Shown here one piece after another: positions 36,038 to 43,838 of a stretch of DNA of 64,000 nucleotides (the first letter of the stretch is position 1; every line of letters starts with the position of its first letter). Source of the stretch: an uncultured Bacilli bacterium (lineage in GTDB: Bacteria > Bacillota_I > Bacilli_A > RF39 > UBA660); contig CAJTUT010000006.1 in assembly GCA_910579455.1 (NCBI GenBank), positions 1 to 64,000 on the forward strand, written 5' to 3'. A program made the position numbers and the translations under genes. The notes beneath the pieces were generated by a model. That model was not told where the DNA came from. It did no database searches and saw only the letters and a list, made by a program, of their open reading frames with translations.

Positions 36038-36790
36038 TTATACTAATAAAATGCCACCATTTACATTAATATTTTCTCCATTAATATAATCTGCTTCTTG
36101 ACTCAATAGGAATAAAACTAAATTGGCTGTATCCTCACATTCTCCTAATCTTTTACTAGGATTTTTTTCTGCTGTTTTTTTTATTTCTTCTTCTGTATAA
36201 CTTTTCTTTCCTAAAGGAGTTAATGTTAAAGAAGGACTGACAGTATTTACTTTTATATTATATTTGGATAACTCCAAAGCACTAACTTTACTTAGCATAA
36301 TTGTTGCTGCCTCACTACAACAGTAAGCTAAAGAGTCATACATAGGCCTTTGTCCTAGGCGAGATGCAATATTGACTATTCTAGGATAATCTGATTTTTT
36401 AAATAGGGGAATTGCATATTTAATACACATCCACCTAGCAACTAAATTGACATCTAATTCTTTTTTAAATTCTTCAGGTGTCAAATCCTCTAAAGATAAG
36501 ATTTTATCATAGGCAGCATTATTTACCAAGAAATCTAACTTTCCAAAATTATCCTTGATTTTTTGAAACATTTTCTTTACTTCATCTTCTTTTGAAATAT
36601 CTGCTTTTACCAATAAAATGTTATCTAGATAACTATTAAACAATAACATTGTTTCTTTCGCCAATTCCTCATTATGAGCATAGTTAATCACAACTTTTGC
36701 TCCCTCTTCTAATAACTGTTTTGCAATTTGTCTTCCTATTCCTGATGTAGAGCCTGTAACTAAGGCAACTTTACTTTCAAATTGTTTCAT
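36038..36790 (-). CDS. Short-chain dehydrogenase/reductase (classical SDR)
   Basis: A 250-aa cytoplasmic oxidoreductase with TGSTSGIG cofactor motif near the N-terminus, NNAA, and the C-terminal NVNGG of FabG-like SDRs. At the usual YxxxK catalytic site the sequence reads YCCSEAA, so the lysine is replaced by glutamate. Serine is present in NIASR. The altered site may mean weak or absent catalysis. It is the first recognisable gene of the operon. ATG at 36790 follows GGAGG. The longer frame from 36826 lacks a ribosome site. Confidence 0.75.
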   Translation of the reverse strand: MKQFESKVALVTGSTSGIGRQIAKQLLEEGAKVVINYAHNEELAKETMLLFNSYLDNILLVKADISKEDEVKKMFQKIKDNFGKLDFLVNNAAYDKILSLEDLTPEEFKKELDVNLVARWMCIKYAIPLFKKSDYPRIVNIASRLGQRPMYDSLAYCCSEAATIMLSKVSALELSKYNIKVNTVSPSLTLTPLGKKSYTEEEIKKTAEKNPSKRLGECEDTANLVLFLLSQEADYINGENINVNGGILLV

Positions 36791-36813
36791 ATATTTCCTC
36801 CATTTTTCTTTCT

Positions 36814-36963
36814 TTACTTTAAACACTTTACGTAGCGTTTTATTTCCTTCTTACTTACTTTTGAAATAATACTATTCGTATATTGAAAATCTAACTCATC
36901 AATAAAATGATTGCAATCATATTCTACTATGCGAGGTATCAAAGTACCCTCATATATAATCAT
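36814..36963 (-). CDS. Putative 49-aa protein upstream of the SDR gene
   Basis: A frame from ATG (36963) to TAA (36814) encodes a small protein beginning MIIYEGTLIPRIVEYDCNHF and ending in a lysine-rich helix. AAGGA lies about 13 bp upstream, rather far. I do not recognise it. It may be the truncated start of a larger gene once heading this operon. Confidence 0.3.
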   Translation of the reverse strand: MIIYEGTLIPRIVEYDCNHFIDELDFQYTNSIISKVSKKEIKRYVKCLK

Positions 36964-37009
36964 ATTATATCACATATCCTTTTATAAAGGGTAATTTAAT
37001 ATACTTATT

Positions 37010-37043
37010 TTCAAAAGAAAAAGCTACTCTAAATATAGCTTTT
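37010..37043 (-). terminator. Terminator of the holin/endolysin pair
   Basis: AAAAGCTA (37019-37026) and TAGCTTTT (37036-37043) form an 8-bp stem over the endolysin stop codon, followed by TTCTTTT on the minus strand. Confidence 0.65.
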
Positions 37044-37722
37044 GTCCTTTCTTTAGTTTAATTGCATACGTATCATCTTTATTACATGTAAAGATTAATT
37101 TTTGTTCTTTCTTCGTAGATGTTTCTATGTCTTCTACTTTTTCATTACTTGTAGGTAGTTTTGTATTACTAGGTTCTTCTTTTGTAATAGGAGACTCACT
37201 GCTTTGGTTTTTCTCTATCTTTTTAAATTGATATCCTCTACTATTTATAATCGTAATGCTGTCATCTATCCACAGACATTCTTCTGGTTTTTTCCCATTA
37301 TTGATGCTCCAAAAACCCGCTGTATTTTTATGCCATCCAGTTCCTGAAAACTTACCCTTAGCACATTCTATATGACAGTGATTCCCACTGGCATTTCCCT
37401 TAGTTCCTTCCTGATAAAAGACCTCCCCCTTTTTAATTACCTTTCCAATAAATAAATCATCTACATTGTTATCATGGCAAAATAAAATTGTCATATAATC
37501 AACTGTTCCATCTGGATATTCTACTTTATCTACACTTTCTAACCACACCTCATTAGCACCCGCTTTATATATTTTTTTAATTGCCCCAGTAAAAGGTGCC
37601 CTAAGATCAGAAATACCAGTATCTTTTCCAGCCTCATCTATTGCATAACTGTCTAGATGGGTCCCCATCATATAACCTTGTGTAATTCGCATGTAAGAAT
37701 TTGGATATAAAGGTTTTTCCAT
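37024..37722 (-). CDS. M23-type (LytM-like) endolysin-like peptidase
   Basis: A 232-aa protein with the lysostaphin/LytM zinc site: HLDSYAID (HxxxD arrangement, about residues 22-29) and NHCHIE (HxH, about 118-121), in a barwin-like context (GKVIKKGEVFYQEGTKGNASG). A linker rich in Ser/Thr/Glu/Lys and a short C-terminal segment (KKGQKLYLE) follow. No signal peptide is present, as in phage endolysins that exit through a holin. The holin-like gene ends directly before its ATG, with no gap. Confidence 0.75.
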   Translation of the reverse strand: MEKPLYPNSYMRITQGYMMGTHLDSYAIDEAGKDTGISDLRAPFTGAIKKIYKAGANEVWLESVDKVEYPDGTVDYMTILFCHDNNVDDLFIGKVIKKGEVFYQEGTKGNASGNHCHIECAKGKFSGTGWHKNTAGFWSINNGKKPEECLWIDDSITIINSRGYQFKKIEKNQSSESPITKEEPSNTKLPTSNEKVEDIETSTKKEQKLIFTCNKDDTYAIKLKKGQKLYLE

Positions 37723-38061
37723 TTATTGATCCTCCGTCTTTATTAAATTTTGTTTTTTTACATAAATTAAATCATTAGAAACAATATCTTTATGGGAGGC
37801 TAACTTTCCTTCTAAAGCTTTAAATATGGTATCAGCACCTATAAAGGAAAACAAACCCACCCAAAGACTTGTTGGGAAATCAACTGTCGTAAAACTAATA
37901 CAAAATAAAATACCTATTATAATATTCACAAGGAATGAATATCGACATAAGTGTTTATTCGATTTGAATAATTTTTTAGTTTTTTGAATAAAGGCACAAG
38001 TTACAGTAGAAAGGGCTATAGCGATTACTAGAAGTTGCTGCAATAACTCTAGTTTTAACAT
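37723..38061 (-). CDS. Holin-like small membrane protein
   Basis: A 112-aa protein with three hydrophobic segments (about residues 8-24, 40-60 and 65-80) and a charged C-terminal tail, the layout of phage holins placed in front of an endolysin. ATG at 38061 follows GGAGG. The longer frame from 38103 has no ribosome site. It is immediately followed by the endolysin-like gene. No other phage gene is near, so this looks like a stand-alone or captured lysis cassette. Confidence 0.65.
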   Translation of the reverse strand: MLKLELLQQLLVIAIALSTVTCAFIQKTKKLFKSNKHLCRYSFLVNIIIGILFCISFTTVDFPTSLWVGLFSFIGADTIFKALEGKLASHKDIVSNDLIYVKKQNLIKTEDQ

Positions 38062-38112
38062 CAAATACCTCCGTTTCCTACTATAATATATGCAAAAATT
38101 CAAAAATGGTTA

Positions 38113-38147
38113 CAAAAAAAGACATATATATGCTACGAAAATGTCTT
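38113..38147 (-). terminator. Terminator of the HExxH protein gene
   Basis: AAGACAT (38119-38125) and ATGTCTT (38141-38147) form a 7-bp stem followed on the minus strand by TTTTTTT. Confidence 0.65.
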
Positions 38148-38164
38148 AAATATTTATAAAATTC

Positions 38165-38932
38165 CTACTCCTGATAGCCTTTTATTTTATCCTGATATTT
38201 TAAAAACAATTCATACCCTTTTTTTATTGCTTCATGTATTGGATAATTTTTAACATAACCTCTTAATATATCTATAATTGATTCTTTTTCAATAAAAATC
38301 TTATAAAACATAGGATAAGATAATAAATCATCTGTATATTTTTTAAAATGGTCATTATTGATTAATGGATCTATCATAGCTTCACTTAGATACCATGCTA
38401 TATGTGGAAAATTAAATTCTTCCTCTTTATAATTGGGAAATATTTCTATCCATTTTTTAAAATAAATAAAATGACATAATTCATGGATTGCTATTCCCAT
38501 TATTTCCTTTTTATCACAGCCATAGTTGATAAGAAAGACTTTTTCTACTATATCTCTAGGACATACTGGAAGTAATCCTATCTCACAGGTTACTAACTTA
38601 CAATCCCACTTAGTATCTAATATTTTTTCTAAAGAGGTCATTACATTATCATTTACTTGATCCCAAATAGATTGGCATTTTAAGCAATATTCAGAATCAT
38701 TATGATTTTTTTCTAAAATAGGTCTTATTCTTTTATCAAGAGTCATATATATTTCTTCCATACTCATGTTTTCTCTTAGTTTATCATTTAATTCTGGAAA
38801 TAGTTGAAGTGTAAGATGAACAAAATCATGGGGTCGATTCTTACTATTTTCTGGATTCAAATACCATACTAATTGTTTCATGTTTTCTTCAATATCAAAA
38901 TTTTCAAACTTTACCCTTGGAATCATCATCAT
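38165..38932 (-). CDS. Putative cytoplasmic zinc metallopeptidase (HExxH)
   Basis: A 255-aa protein without signal peptide. HELCH at about residues 150-154 within GIAIHELCHFIYF is a zincin active site, and a glutamate 30 residues on (SEAMIDPL, about E184) is placed as the third ligand of gluzincins. The cysteine pair YCLKC near residue 83 may bind another metal. I do not recognise a named family. It is a single gene with its own terminator, between the lysis cassette and the toxin gene. Three ATG codons in a row start it, with GGGAG upstream. Confidence 0.6.
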   Translation of the reverse strand: MMMIPRVKFENFDIEENMKQLVWYLNPENSKNRPHDFVHLTLQLFPELNDKLRENMSMEEIYMTLDKRIRPILEKNHNDSEYCLKCQSIWDQVNDNVMTSLEKILDTKWDCKLVTCEIGLLPVCPRDIVEKVFLINYGCDKKEIMGIAIHELCHFIYFKKWIEIFPNYKEEEFNFPHIAWYLSEAMIDPLINNDHFKKYTDDLLSYPMFYKIFIEKESIIDILRGYVKNYPIHEAIKKGYELFLKYQDKIKGYQE

Positions 38933-39013
38933 ACACTCCCTATAACTAAAACTTTATTTGCTTTCTATTTTTTATTTATTATAACATAATCTCTACCTCT
39001 ATACTTAAAAAGA

Positions 39014-39042
39014 GCAAAAAAAGTCCATAAACTCGGACTTTT
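39014..39042 (-). terminator. Terminator of the toxin-antitoxin operon
   Basis: AAAAGTCC (39019-39026) and GGACTTTT (39035-39042) form an 8-bp stem with an 8-nt loop and a T-run on the minus strand. Confidence 0.75.
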
Positions 39043-39146
39043 GAAACATTGAAATATGTAACTTTTAACGTCTTGTGAATTAACGTTCCTTATTTTATGG
39101 AAAAAGGAAGTATTTGGTGGTTACCTGTTGTATACAAATTAGTATC

Positions 39147-39455
39147 TTACATATTAAATAAATCACTATGTCTACCTGTTGCAAAAAGCAATAATATCAA
39201 TTCGTTATTTTCAATCTTATATATAAGTAAGCAATCAGGTTCAATATGACACTCATTACAATCCTTAAAGTTTTTATCATTAATCAGTTTATGATTTTTA
39301 TATTTTGAATCAAGCTCTTGATTATTAGCAAGTTTTTCTACAACTTTTATTAACTTTTCTATATCTTTATTTTGCTTAATAACTTTTTTTAAATTTTTAT
39401 TAAACCTAGATGTAGTTTTTACTTCGTATAAAGATTCTTCAACATTAATCTTCAT
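39147..39455 (-). CDS. RelE/YafQ-family toxin (mRNA interferase)
   Basis: A 102-aa protein with the YafQ/RelE layout: the N-terminal KTTSRFNKNLKKVIKQNKDIEKL helix, LDSKYKNHKL, the CNECHIEPDCLLIYKIENNELILLLFATGRHSDLF C-terminal block (shown here in parts) with histidines at the ends as in YafQ. This class cuts mRNA at the ribosomal A site. The frame is full length and intact. Its ATG overlaps the last codons of the antitoxin, the usual coupling, but the antitoxin is frameshifted. Confidence 0.8.
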   Translation of the reverse strand: MKINVEESLYEVKTTSRFNKNLKKVIKQNKDIEKLIKVVEKLANNQELDSKYKNHKLINDKNFKDCNECHIEPDCLLIYKIENNELILLLFATGRHSDLFNM

Positions 39456-39731
39456 TTATAATATCCTCAAACATTTTTCTAACATTATGGTAACCTGTTG
39501 CTTGTATTTTGCCGTTTAATATATCTTCGCCTTCTTGTAAGGATCCTAAAAGTTCCTTACTTGGTTTAGATTGCTAACTTCAAATGGTATACCATCTTTA
39601 TTTATTAATTGTTTTATAGCCATATTAACAAAAGTGCTCATGTTTAAACCTAAATTTTTAAGAATTCCATTTGCAACTTCTTTATCACGGGTATCAACTT
39701 GAACACTAATGGCACTGGTTAATGTCTCCAT
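39445..39731 (-). pseudogene. RelB/DinJ-family antitoxin with a mid-gene frameshift
   Basis: ATG at 39731 follows AGAGGTG. The first 60 residues are a normal RelB/DinJ ribbon-helix-helix and linker (ISVQVDTRDKEVANGILKNL, MSTFVNMAIKQLINK). Near 39556-39566 the frame runs into a stop at 39546. In the neighbouring frame the expected C-terminal part continues (SKELLGSLQEGEDILNG, NVRKMFEDIINED) to TAA at 39445, which overlaps the toxin start. One lesion therefore separates the DNA-binding half from the toxin-neutralising half. A sequencing error would also explain it. Confidence 0.75.
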
Positions 39732-39933
39732 ATGTACACCTCTTTTCATATAAATATAATATCATATATCAAATATATATATATCAACATTTCAACGATA
39801 TATTATCATGTATTTAATGTTTATATTAATATTTTATAAAATAATACAAAATATATGCATTAATGTTGTCTATTAGTTGACTACTTGTTGACTATGAACC
39901 AAATTTAATGAGGTTCAGGCATATTCTTAGCCA

Positions 39934-39969
39934 AAGAAAAACCCTTATAACACTTATGTTTAAAGGGTT
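39934..39969 (-). terminator. Terminator after rpsI
   Basis: AACCCTT (39940-39946) and AAGGGTT (39963-39969) pair around a 16-nt loop, with TTTTC following on the minus strand. Confidence 0.6.
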
Positions 39970-39986
39970 TGAACAAACTTGATATC

Positions 39987-40412
39987 CTATCGTTTTGAAA
40001 ATTGTGGTGCACGACGTGCTTTCTTTAAACCTGGTTTTTTACGTTCTTTCTTACGAGCATCTCTCGTAATAAAACCATTTACTTTTAAGATTTTTCTAAA
40101 ACTATCTGGAGCCTCACTTGAATTATTACTATCAGACTCTAATAGTGCACGTGTAATTCCTAATCTTGTAGCACCTGCTTGACCAGAAAGACCTCCACCT
40201 TTTACTTTTACATCGATATCAAACATATCTTTAGTTTTAGTTACCTCTAATGGTTGACATAAATCTAGAACTAATAATTTATTAGGAAAATATTCATACA
40301 CATCATGACCATTGATTGTAATTTTTCCTTTTCCTGGTGTTAAAGTAACACGAGCTACACTCGTTTTTCTACGTCCAGTACCAGTATATACATTTTTTAC
40401 TTTATTTGCCAT
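39987..40412 (-). CDS. rpsI: 30S ribosomal protein S9
   Basis: A 141-aa protein with the S9 signatures: [12 protein letters not shown] at the N-terminus, [10 protein letters not shown] in the middle, and the C-terminal [22 protein letters not shown] tail (given in part) that reaches the P-site tRNA. It ends in the conserved SKR. It is slightly longer than the usual 130 aa because of a short N-terminal addition and a Ser/Asn-rich insert ([12 protein letters not shown]). It follows rplM by 12 bp, the universal pair, and ends at a terminator. Confidence 0.97.
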   Translation of the reverse strand: MANKVKNVYTGTGRRKTSVARVTLTPGKGKITINGHDVYEYFPNKLLVLDLCQPLEVTKTKDMFDIDVKVKGGGLSGQAGATRLGITRALLESDSNNSSEAPDSFRKILKVNGFITRDARKKERKKPGLKKARRAPQFSKR

Positions 40413-40424
40413 ACATTTACCCTC

Positions 40425-40856
40425 CTACTTAACCTCAAGCACTTCAGGTTTTTGTGCTTGATGCTTATGTTCACTACCTACATAAACGAATAATTTTTTA
40501 TACATTTGACGTCCTAATCTATTATGAGGTAACATTCCTTTTACTGATCGCTCTACCATTTCAACTGGATATCTTTCTCTCATGACCTTAGCAGTTCTTT
40601 CTCTAAGTCCACCCTGATACATAGAGTGATTATAATAAATTTTCTTTTCTTCTTTATTCCCTGTTAATTTTACTTTTTCCGCATTAACAATAATAATATT
40701 ATCTCCGCAATCAATATGTGGTGTAAATGTAGGTTTATTTTTTCCTCTTAAATAAGTTGCTGCTAAAGAAGCGACCCTACCTAAAGATTTTCCTTCAGCA
40801 TCAATCACATACCATTTGCGTTCTACTGTCTCTTTTTTTTGCATAAAACTTTTCAT
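40425..40856 (-). CDS. rplM: 50S ribosomal protein L13
   Basis: A 143-aa protein with typical blocks: [42 protein letters not shown] and the C-terminal [13 protein letters not shown]13 assembles early on 23S rRNA domain II. It starts the rplM-rpsI operon behind its own promoter and a structured leader, consistent with autoregulation by L13 known in Firmicutes. Confidence 0.97.
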   Translation of the reverse strand: MKSFMQKKETVERKWYVIDAEGKSLGRVASLAATYLRGKNKPTFTPHIDCGDNIIIVNAEKVKLTGNKEEKKIYYNHSMYQGGLRERTAKVMRERYPVEMVERSVKGMLPHNRLGRQMYKKLFVYVGSEHKHQAQKPEVLEVK

Positions 40857-40923
40857 ATTCTCTCTCCTTTACTTAAATCAAGCTTCCCACCGCCTAATTT
40901 ATGTGGGGATATAAAATGTACCG
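40857..40923 (-). promoter_or_regulatory. Candidate L13-type autoregulatory leader of rplM
   Basis: The 5' untranslated region holds a stem of CCCAC (40886-40890) with GTGGG (40903-40907), extended by T-G and T-A pairs, with a GC-rich loop side (AGGCGG). Firmicutes carry an L13 leader RNA in this position. The match is by position and general shape only. Confidence 0.45.
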
Positions 40924-40929
40924 ATTATG

Positions 40930-40958
40930 ATTATACTAAAAAAAGTATTAAAAATCAA
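40930..40958 (-). promoter_or_regulatory. Promoter of rplM-rpsI
   Basis: On the minus strand TTGATT (40953-40958), a 17-bp spacer and a perfect TATAAT (40930-40935). The start would lie near 40923, leaving a 67-nt leader. Confidence 0.75.
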
Positions 40959-41030
40959 TACTTTTCCCTATATTTTTCTAATTTAACTATATTCATCGAT
41001 TAAGAAAATTATTTACATTATCTATCTATT

Positions 41031-41579
41031 TTAGATTCTAAATAAATAATTAGATAATTCATCATAACATTCATCTCTAGGTACCAATAAATTCTCTTCT
41101 CTCATTCGGTTTAATTCATTAATACTTACAAATTTAATATCTTGAACTTCACTTTCTTGAAATCTAATATTCTCAGTTCTAAGTCCCGATTGTCTTAGAA
41201 TAAAAAAGTCATAAAACTGTCTATCATAATGATCTTTATTGACCTGTTCTTCTTTGCGATAGGAGAACATAAATCGGAAGTCTTTCACTTCCACACTGTA
41301 TCCTAAACTAACACTTACCTCTTCTGATATTTCTCTAGTAGCGGCAGTTAAAGAGTCTTGTCCGGAAGATAAATGGCCAGTTACAGAAATATCCCACATT
41401 CCAGGGTTTTTATCTTTATTATCACTTCGTTGTTGAATTAAAATTTCATTTCTTTCATTGATAATTGCAACCACAATAATTCTATGCCATAATCCTCTTT
41501 TATGAACCTCCTTTCTAGATAATACTTCTCCTGTTTTAATTCCATTCCCATCTAATACATCAAGCAATTCCTCTTTCAC
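41031..41579 (-). CDS. Nudix hydrolase (isopentenyl-diphosphate isomerase/YfcD-like)
   Basis: A 182-aa protein with N-terminal DVLDGNGIKTGEVLSRKEVHKRGLWHR, as in the YfcD/IDI-like Nudix subgroup (first 20 residues enough to recognise it), and a Nudix box at about residues 68-90 ending REISEEVSV. In that box the first glutamate is glutamine (GHLSSGQ) and the late glycine is serine. The metal-binding REXXEE core is intact. Substrate unknown. It starts with GTG at 41579 behind AAGGG. It lies between the rplM promoter and the kinase-like gene. Confidence 0.75.
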   Translation of the reverse strand: MKEELLDVLDGNGIKTGEVLSRKEVHKRGLWHRIIVVAIINERNEILIQQRSDNKDKNPGMWDISVTGHLSSGQDSLTAATREISEEVSVSLGYSVEVKDFRFMFSYRKEEQVNKDHYDRQFYDFFILRQSGLRTENIRFQESEVQDIKFVSINELNRMREENLLVPRDECYDELSNYLFRI

Positions 41580-41630
41580 TTAATACCCTTCTTTCGTTTT
41601 TATTATATAATACTTTTATAGAAAAATAAA

Positions 41631-42314
41631 CTATATTTTTGTTTTAAGCCTCTTGATATATTGTAAAAAATTTTCATTCTTACTCATAGTACTTTCTACA
41701 TACTCTCCCATAGTTTTACATTGTGATTCTCTATAATTTGTTTCTAATTGTCTTAGCATAGGATGTTTTGCGAATCCTAAAGCATAATCGGGATAAAAAC
41801 TGTAAGTAATCATTTCTCCCAAAATAAAGGAATTAAAGACACTTTGATTATAGTTTCTAATTTCCGAAATCTTTTTAGAAGAACAAAATTCATATCTGCC
41901 AGCATCCACAAATCTAAATATCCCATCAAACATAAAATTTTTTCTAATCCAATCATGAACCATAACATAATGTCTTGATAATAAGTCTAGTTCTTTTTCC
42001 ACCTGATAAATTTCCTCTAGAAATTTATCCATAATCATTATATATATGTCGCTTTGTTCTATGATTAATTCAGTAGTATAACAATGTAATGTTCCATATA
42101 AATCCGTAAATGCATCATCTGGTAATAGAATTCTTTTTGTCTTAATATTTTGTAAGTGCTGACACTCCCTAAGAGTAAGATCCTTTACATTAGGATGGAT
42201 TACTTTTAATGCCCTATTATGATATCTATAAATTTTCCCCTGTGTTCCATATCCTATCTTTTTTAATAAAAAGGGATATATTGTTACTTTTTTTCCTTTC
42301 AAATAAAGTCTCAT
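41631..42314 (-). CDS. Divergent protein-kinase-like protein
   Basis: A 227-aa protein in which key kinase elements can be traced: a glycine loop GYGTQGKIY (about residues 21-29), the ATP lysine in ALKVIH, a catalytic-loop-like segment VHDWIRKN (Asp and Asn retained) and VDAG in place of DFG. A large part of the C-lobe is missing compared with Hanks kinases. It could phosphorylate a small molecule or protein, or be inactive. It forms a likely operon with truA (15-bp gap). ATG at 42314 is preferred over GTG at 42323 from the ribosome-site spacing. Confidence 0.5.
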   Translation of the reverse strand: MRLYLKGKKVTIYPFLLKKIGYGTQGKIYRYHNRALKVIHPNVKDLTLRECQHLQNIKTKRILLPDDAFTDLYGTLHCYTTELIIEQSDIYIMIMDKFLEEIYQVEKELDLLSRHYVMVHDWIRKNFMFDGIFRFVDAGRYEFCSSKKISEIRNYNQSVFNSFILGEMITYSFYPDYALGFAKHPMLRQLETNYRESQCKTMGEYVESTMSKNENFLQYIKRLKTKI

Positions 42315-42329
42315 TTCATGCACCTACCT

Positions 42330-43067
42330 CTATTTATATTCAACCCTCACTAAATATAATCCCTCAGCCTTAGCAGTTACCCCTGTTTTTTCTCTATTCT
42401 TACTTTCTAAAATTTCCTTTAATTCCTTTCTATCTATTTTTCCTTCACCTAGTTTAATTAAAATTCCCACCATATTTCTTATCTGATATCTTAAAAAACC
42501 ATTTCCCTTAAAAATAAAAACATATTTATCTTTAGAAACCTTTTTAATGGATGCCCTTGTAATTTTCCTAACACAATTTTTTTTATCTTTATTTTCTGTT
42601 ACAAAAGCTCTAAAATCATGAACTCCTAAAAATATCTTAATTGCTTTTTTCATTTTTTTAATATCTAATTTATAATTATACTGAAAAACATAATTTCTTT
42701 CTATTGGATTATATTCACCCAGGTTTATAAAATAACGATATTCTTTTGACTTTGCTGAGTATCTAGCATGAAATTCATTAGAAACCTTCTCTACTTTGAC
42801 AATATGAATATCGTTAGGTAAATTACTATTTAGAGCCCGTTTTAATTTCTTTGAGGTAATATCAATATCTAAGTCAACATGAGCACATTGTCCCAAGGCA
42901 TGAACCTTTTTATCTGTTCTACCAGATGATTGTAATATTCTTTTTTTATTATTATTTACCTTTTTAATCGCCATTTCTAAGGTTTCTTGAATAGTTGGAA
43001 AATTCGGTTGTGCTTGATACCCACAATAATTCGTTCCATCATAAGAAATAGTTAATAAATATCTCAT
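42330..43067 (-). CDS. truA: tRNA pseudouridine(38-40) synthase TruA
   Basis: A 245-aa enzyme with the TruA signatures: ISYDGTNYCGYQAQPN at the start, the catalytic aspartate in SSGRTDKKVHALGQ (about residues 51-63), FHARYSAKSKEYRY and FLRYQIRNMVGILI. It converts U38-U40 of tRNA anticodon arms to pseudouridine. The gene follows the ecfA2-like gene, as in many Bacilli. ATG at 43067 follows GGTGAGGAAG and replaces the GTG at 43076, which overlaps the upstream stop. Confidence 0.95.
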   Translation of the reverse strand: MRYLLTISYDGTNYCGYQAQPNFPTIQETLEMAIKKVNNNKKRILQSSGRTDKKVHALGQCAHVDLDIDITSKKLKRALNSNLPNDIHIVKVEKVSNEFHARYSAKSKEYRYFINLGEYNPIERNYVFQYNYKLDIKKMKKAIKIFLGVHDFRAFVTENKDKKNCVRKITRASIKKVSKDKYVFIFKGNGFLRYQIRNMVGILIKLGEGKIDRKELKEILESKNREKTGVTAKAEGLYLVRVEYK

Positions 43068-43076
43068 CTTCCTCAC

Positions 43077-43838
43077 CTAAACTTTCTTATAAATATCTTT
43101 AATCAAGTCGCGAGAGTCTTTATAATAATTTAATTTTACATTTTTTAAAATATTCGCTTGATAGCTAAATAAAACAATCTCTGGAACCTCAATTCCCTGA
43201 GTTAGTAAAAATTTTATATTATCACAAAATAACCTTTCTGTAGAACCCTCCAATAGTTTTTTCTTACCCTGAATAATGATTGTTTCTGTTGTATATTTAT
43301 AAATGAGATCTGATTTCTTACTACACAAGATTATAGTTTTTTGATACTTTTCAATCAATTGGGTAAATAAATTACATATTTTTTTTCTAAATTTAGTATC
43401 GAAAGGCTCCAAAAAAGAATCAAAAATAATAATGTCTGGGTTAGATAAAAGTGCTGCTGCAAATTGAAGTAGTTTTTTCTCACAATTAGATAAATCAATC
43501 ATTCTTTTACTTAAGCTTAATGATTTTAGACCAACAATACCAAGAGAATCTTTTATCTTTTTTTGGTAATCCTTTAACCCCAGGTGTTTTTCCATAATAT
43601 GATGCCTCATATATTGATAGACATCAAAACATAAAAGATGAGATTCTATTTGCTTTGGGACAATTTCTATACCATTTAAATATCTTCTTTTTTCTAACTG
43701 TGTCAATCTTACCCCATTTATAGATATAGTTTTATTACTAAAGAACAAATCCTGAAAAAAGTTAAGGAAAAATTCATCCTGATCTAAAATGCCTAAAATA
43801 CTAGGCTTTAATATAAAACTACCAATTTTTACTTCCAT
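43077..43838 (-). CDS. Degenerate EcfA2-like ABC protein (Walker A lost)
   Basis: A 253-aa protein in the ecfA2 position between an ecfA1-like gene and truA. Its layout follows ABC ATPases: a recognisable signature-region remnant LSNCEKKLLQFAAALLSNPDIIIFDSF (seen as LSNCE for LSGGQ; Walker B aspartate kept, catalytic glutamate replaced by serine). Where the P-loop should be it reads ILDQDEFFLNFF, without glycines or GKST. It therefore cannot bind ATP in the normal way. Its start overlaps the upstream gene by 10 bp, so the two are probably made together. Possibly a structural partner. Confidence 0.65.
   Translation of the reverse strand: MEVKIGSFILKPSILGILDQDEFFLNFFQDLFFSNKTISINGVRLTQLEKRRYLNGIEIVPKQIESHLLCFDVYQYMRHHIMEKHLGLKDYQKKIKDSLGIVGLKSLSLSKRMIDLSNCEKKLLQFAAALLSNPDIIIFDSFLEPFDTKFRKKICNLFTQLIEKYQKTIILCSKKSDLIYKYTTETIIIQGKKKLLEGSTERLFCDNIKFLLTQGIEVPEIVLFSYQANILKNVKLNYYKDSRDLIKDIYKKV

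Noticed and set aside
39445..39731. Programmed ribosomal frameshift in the antitoxin
   Set aside because: The junction has no slippery heptamer or downstream stem that I can see. A mutation or base-calling error is simpler, although not excluded.
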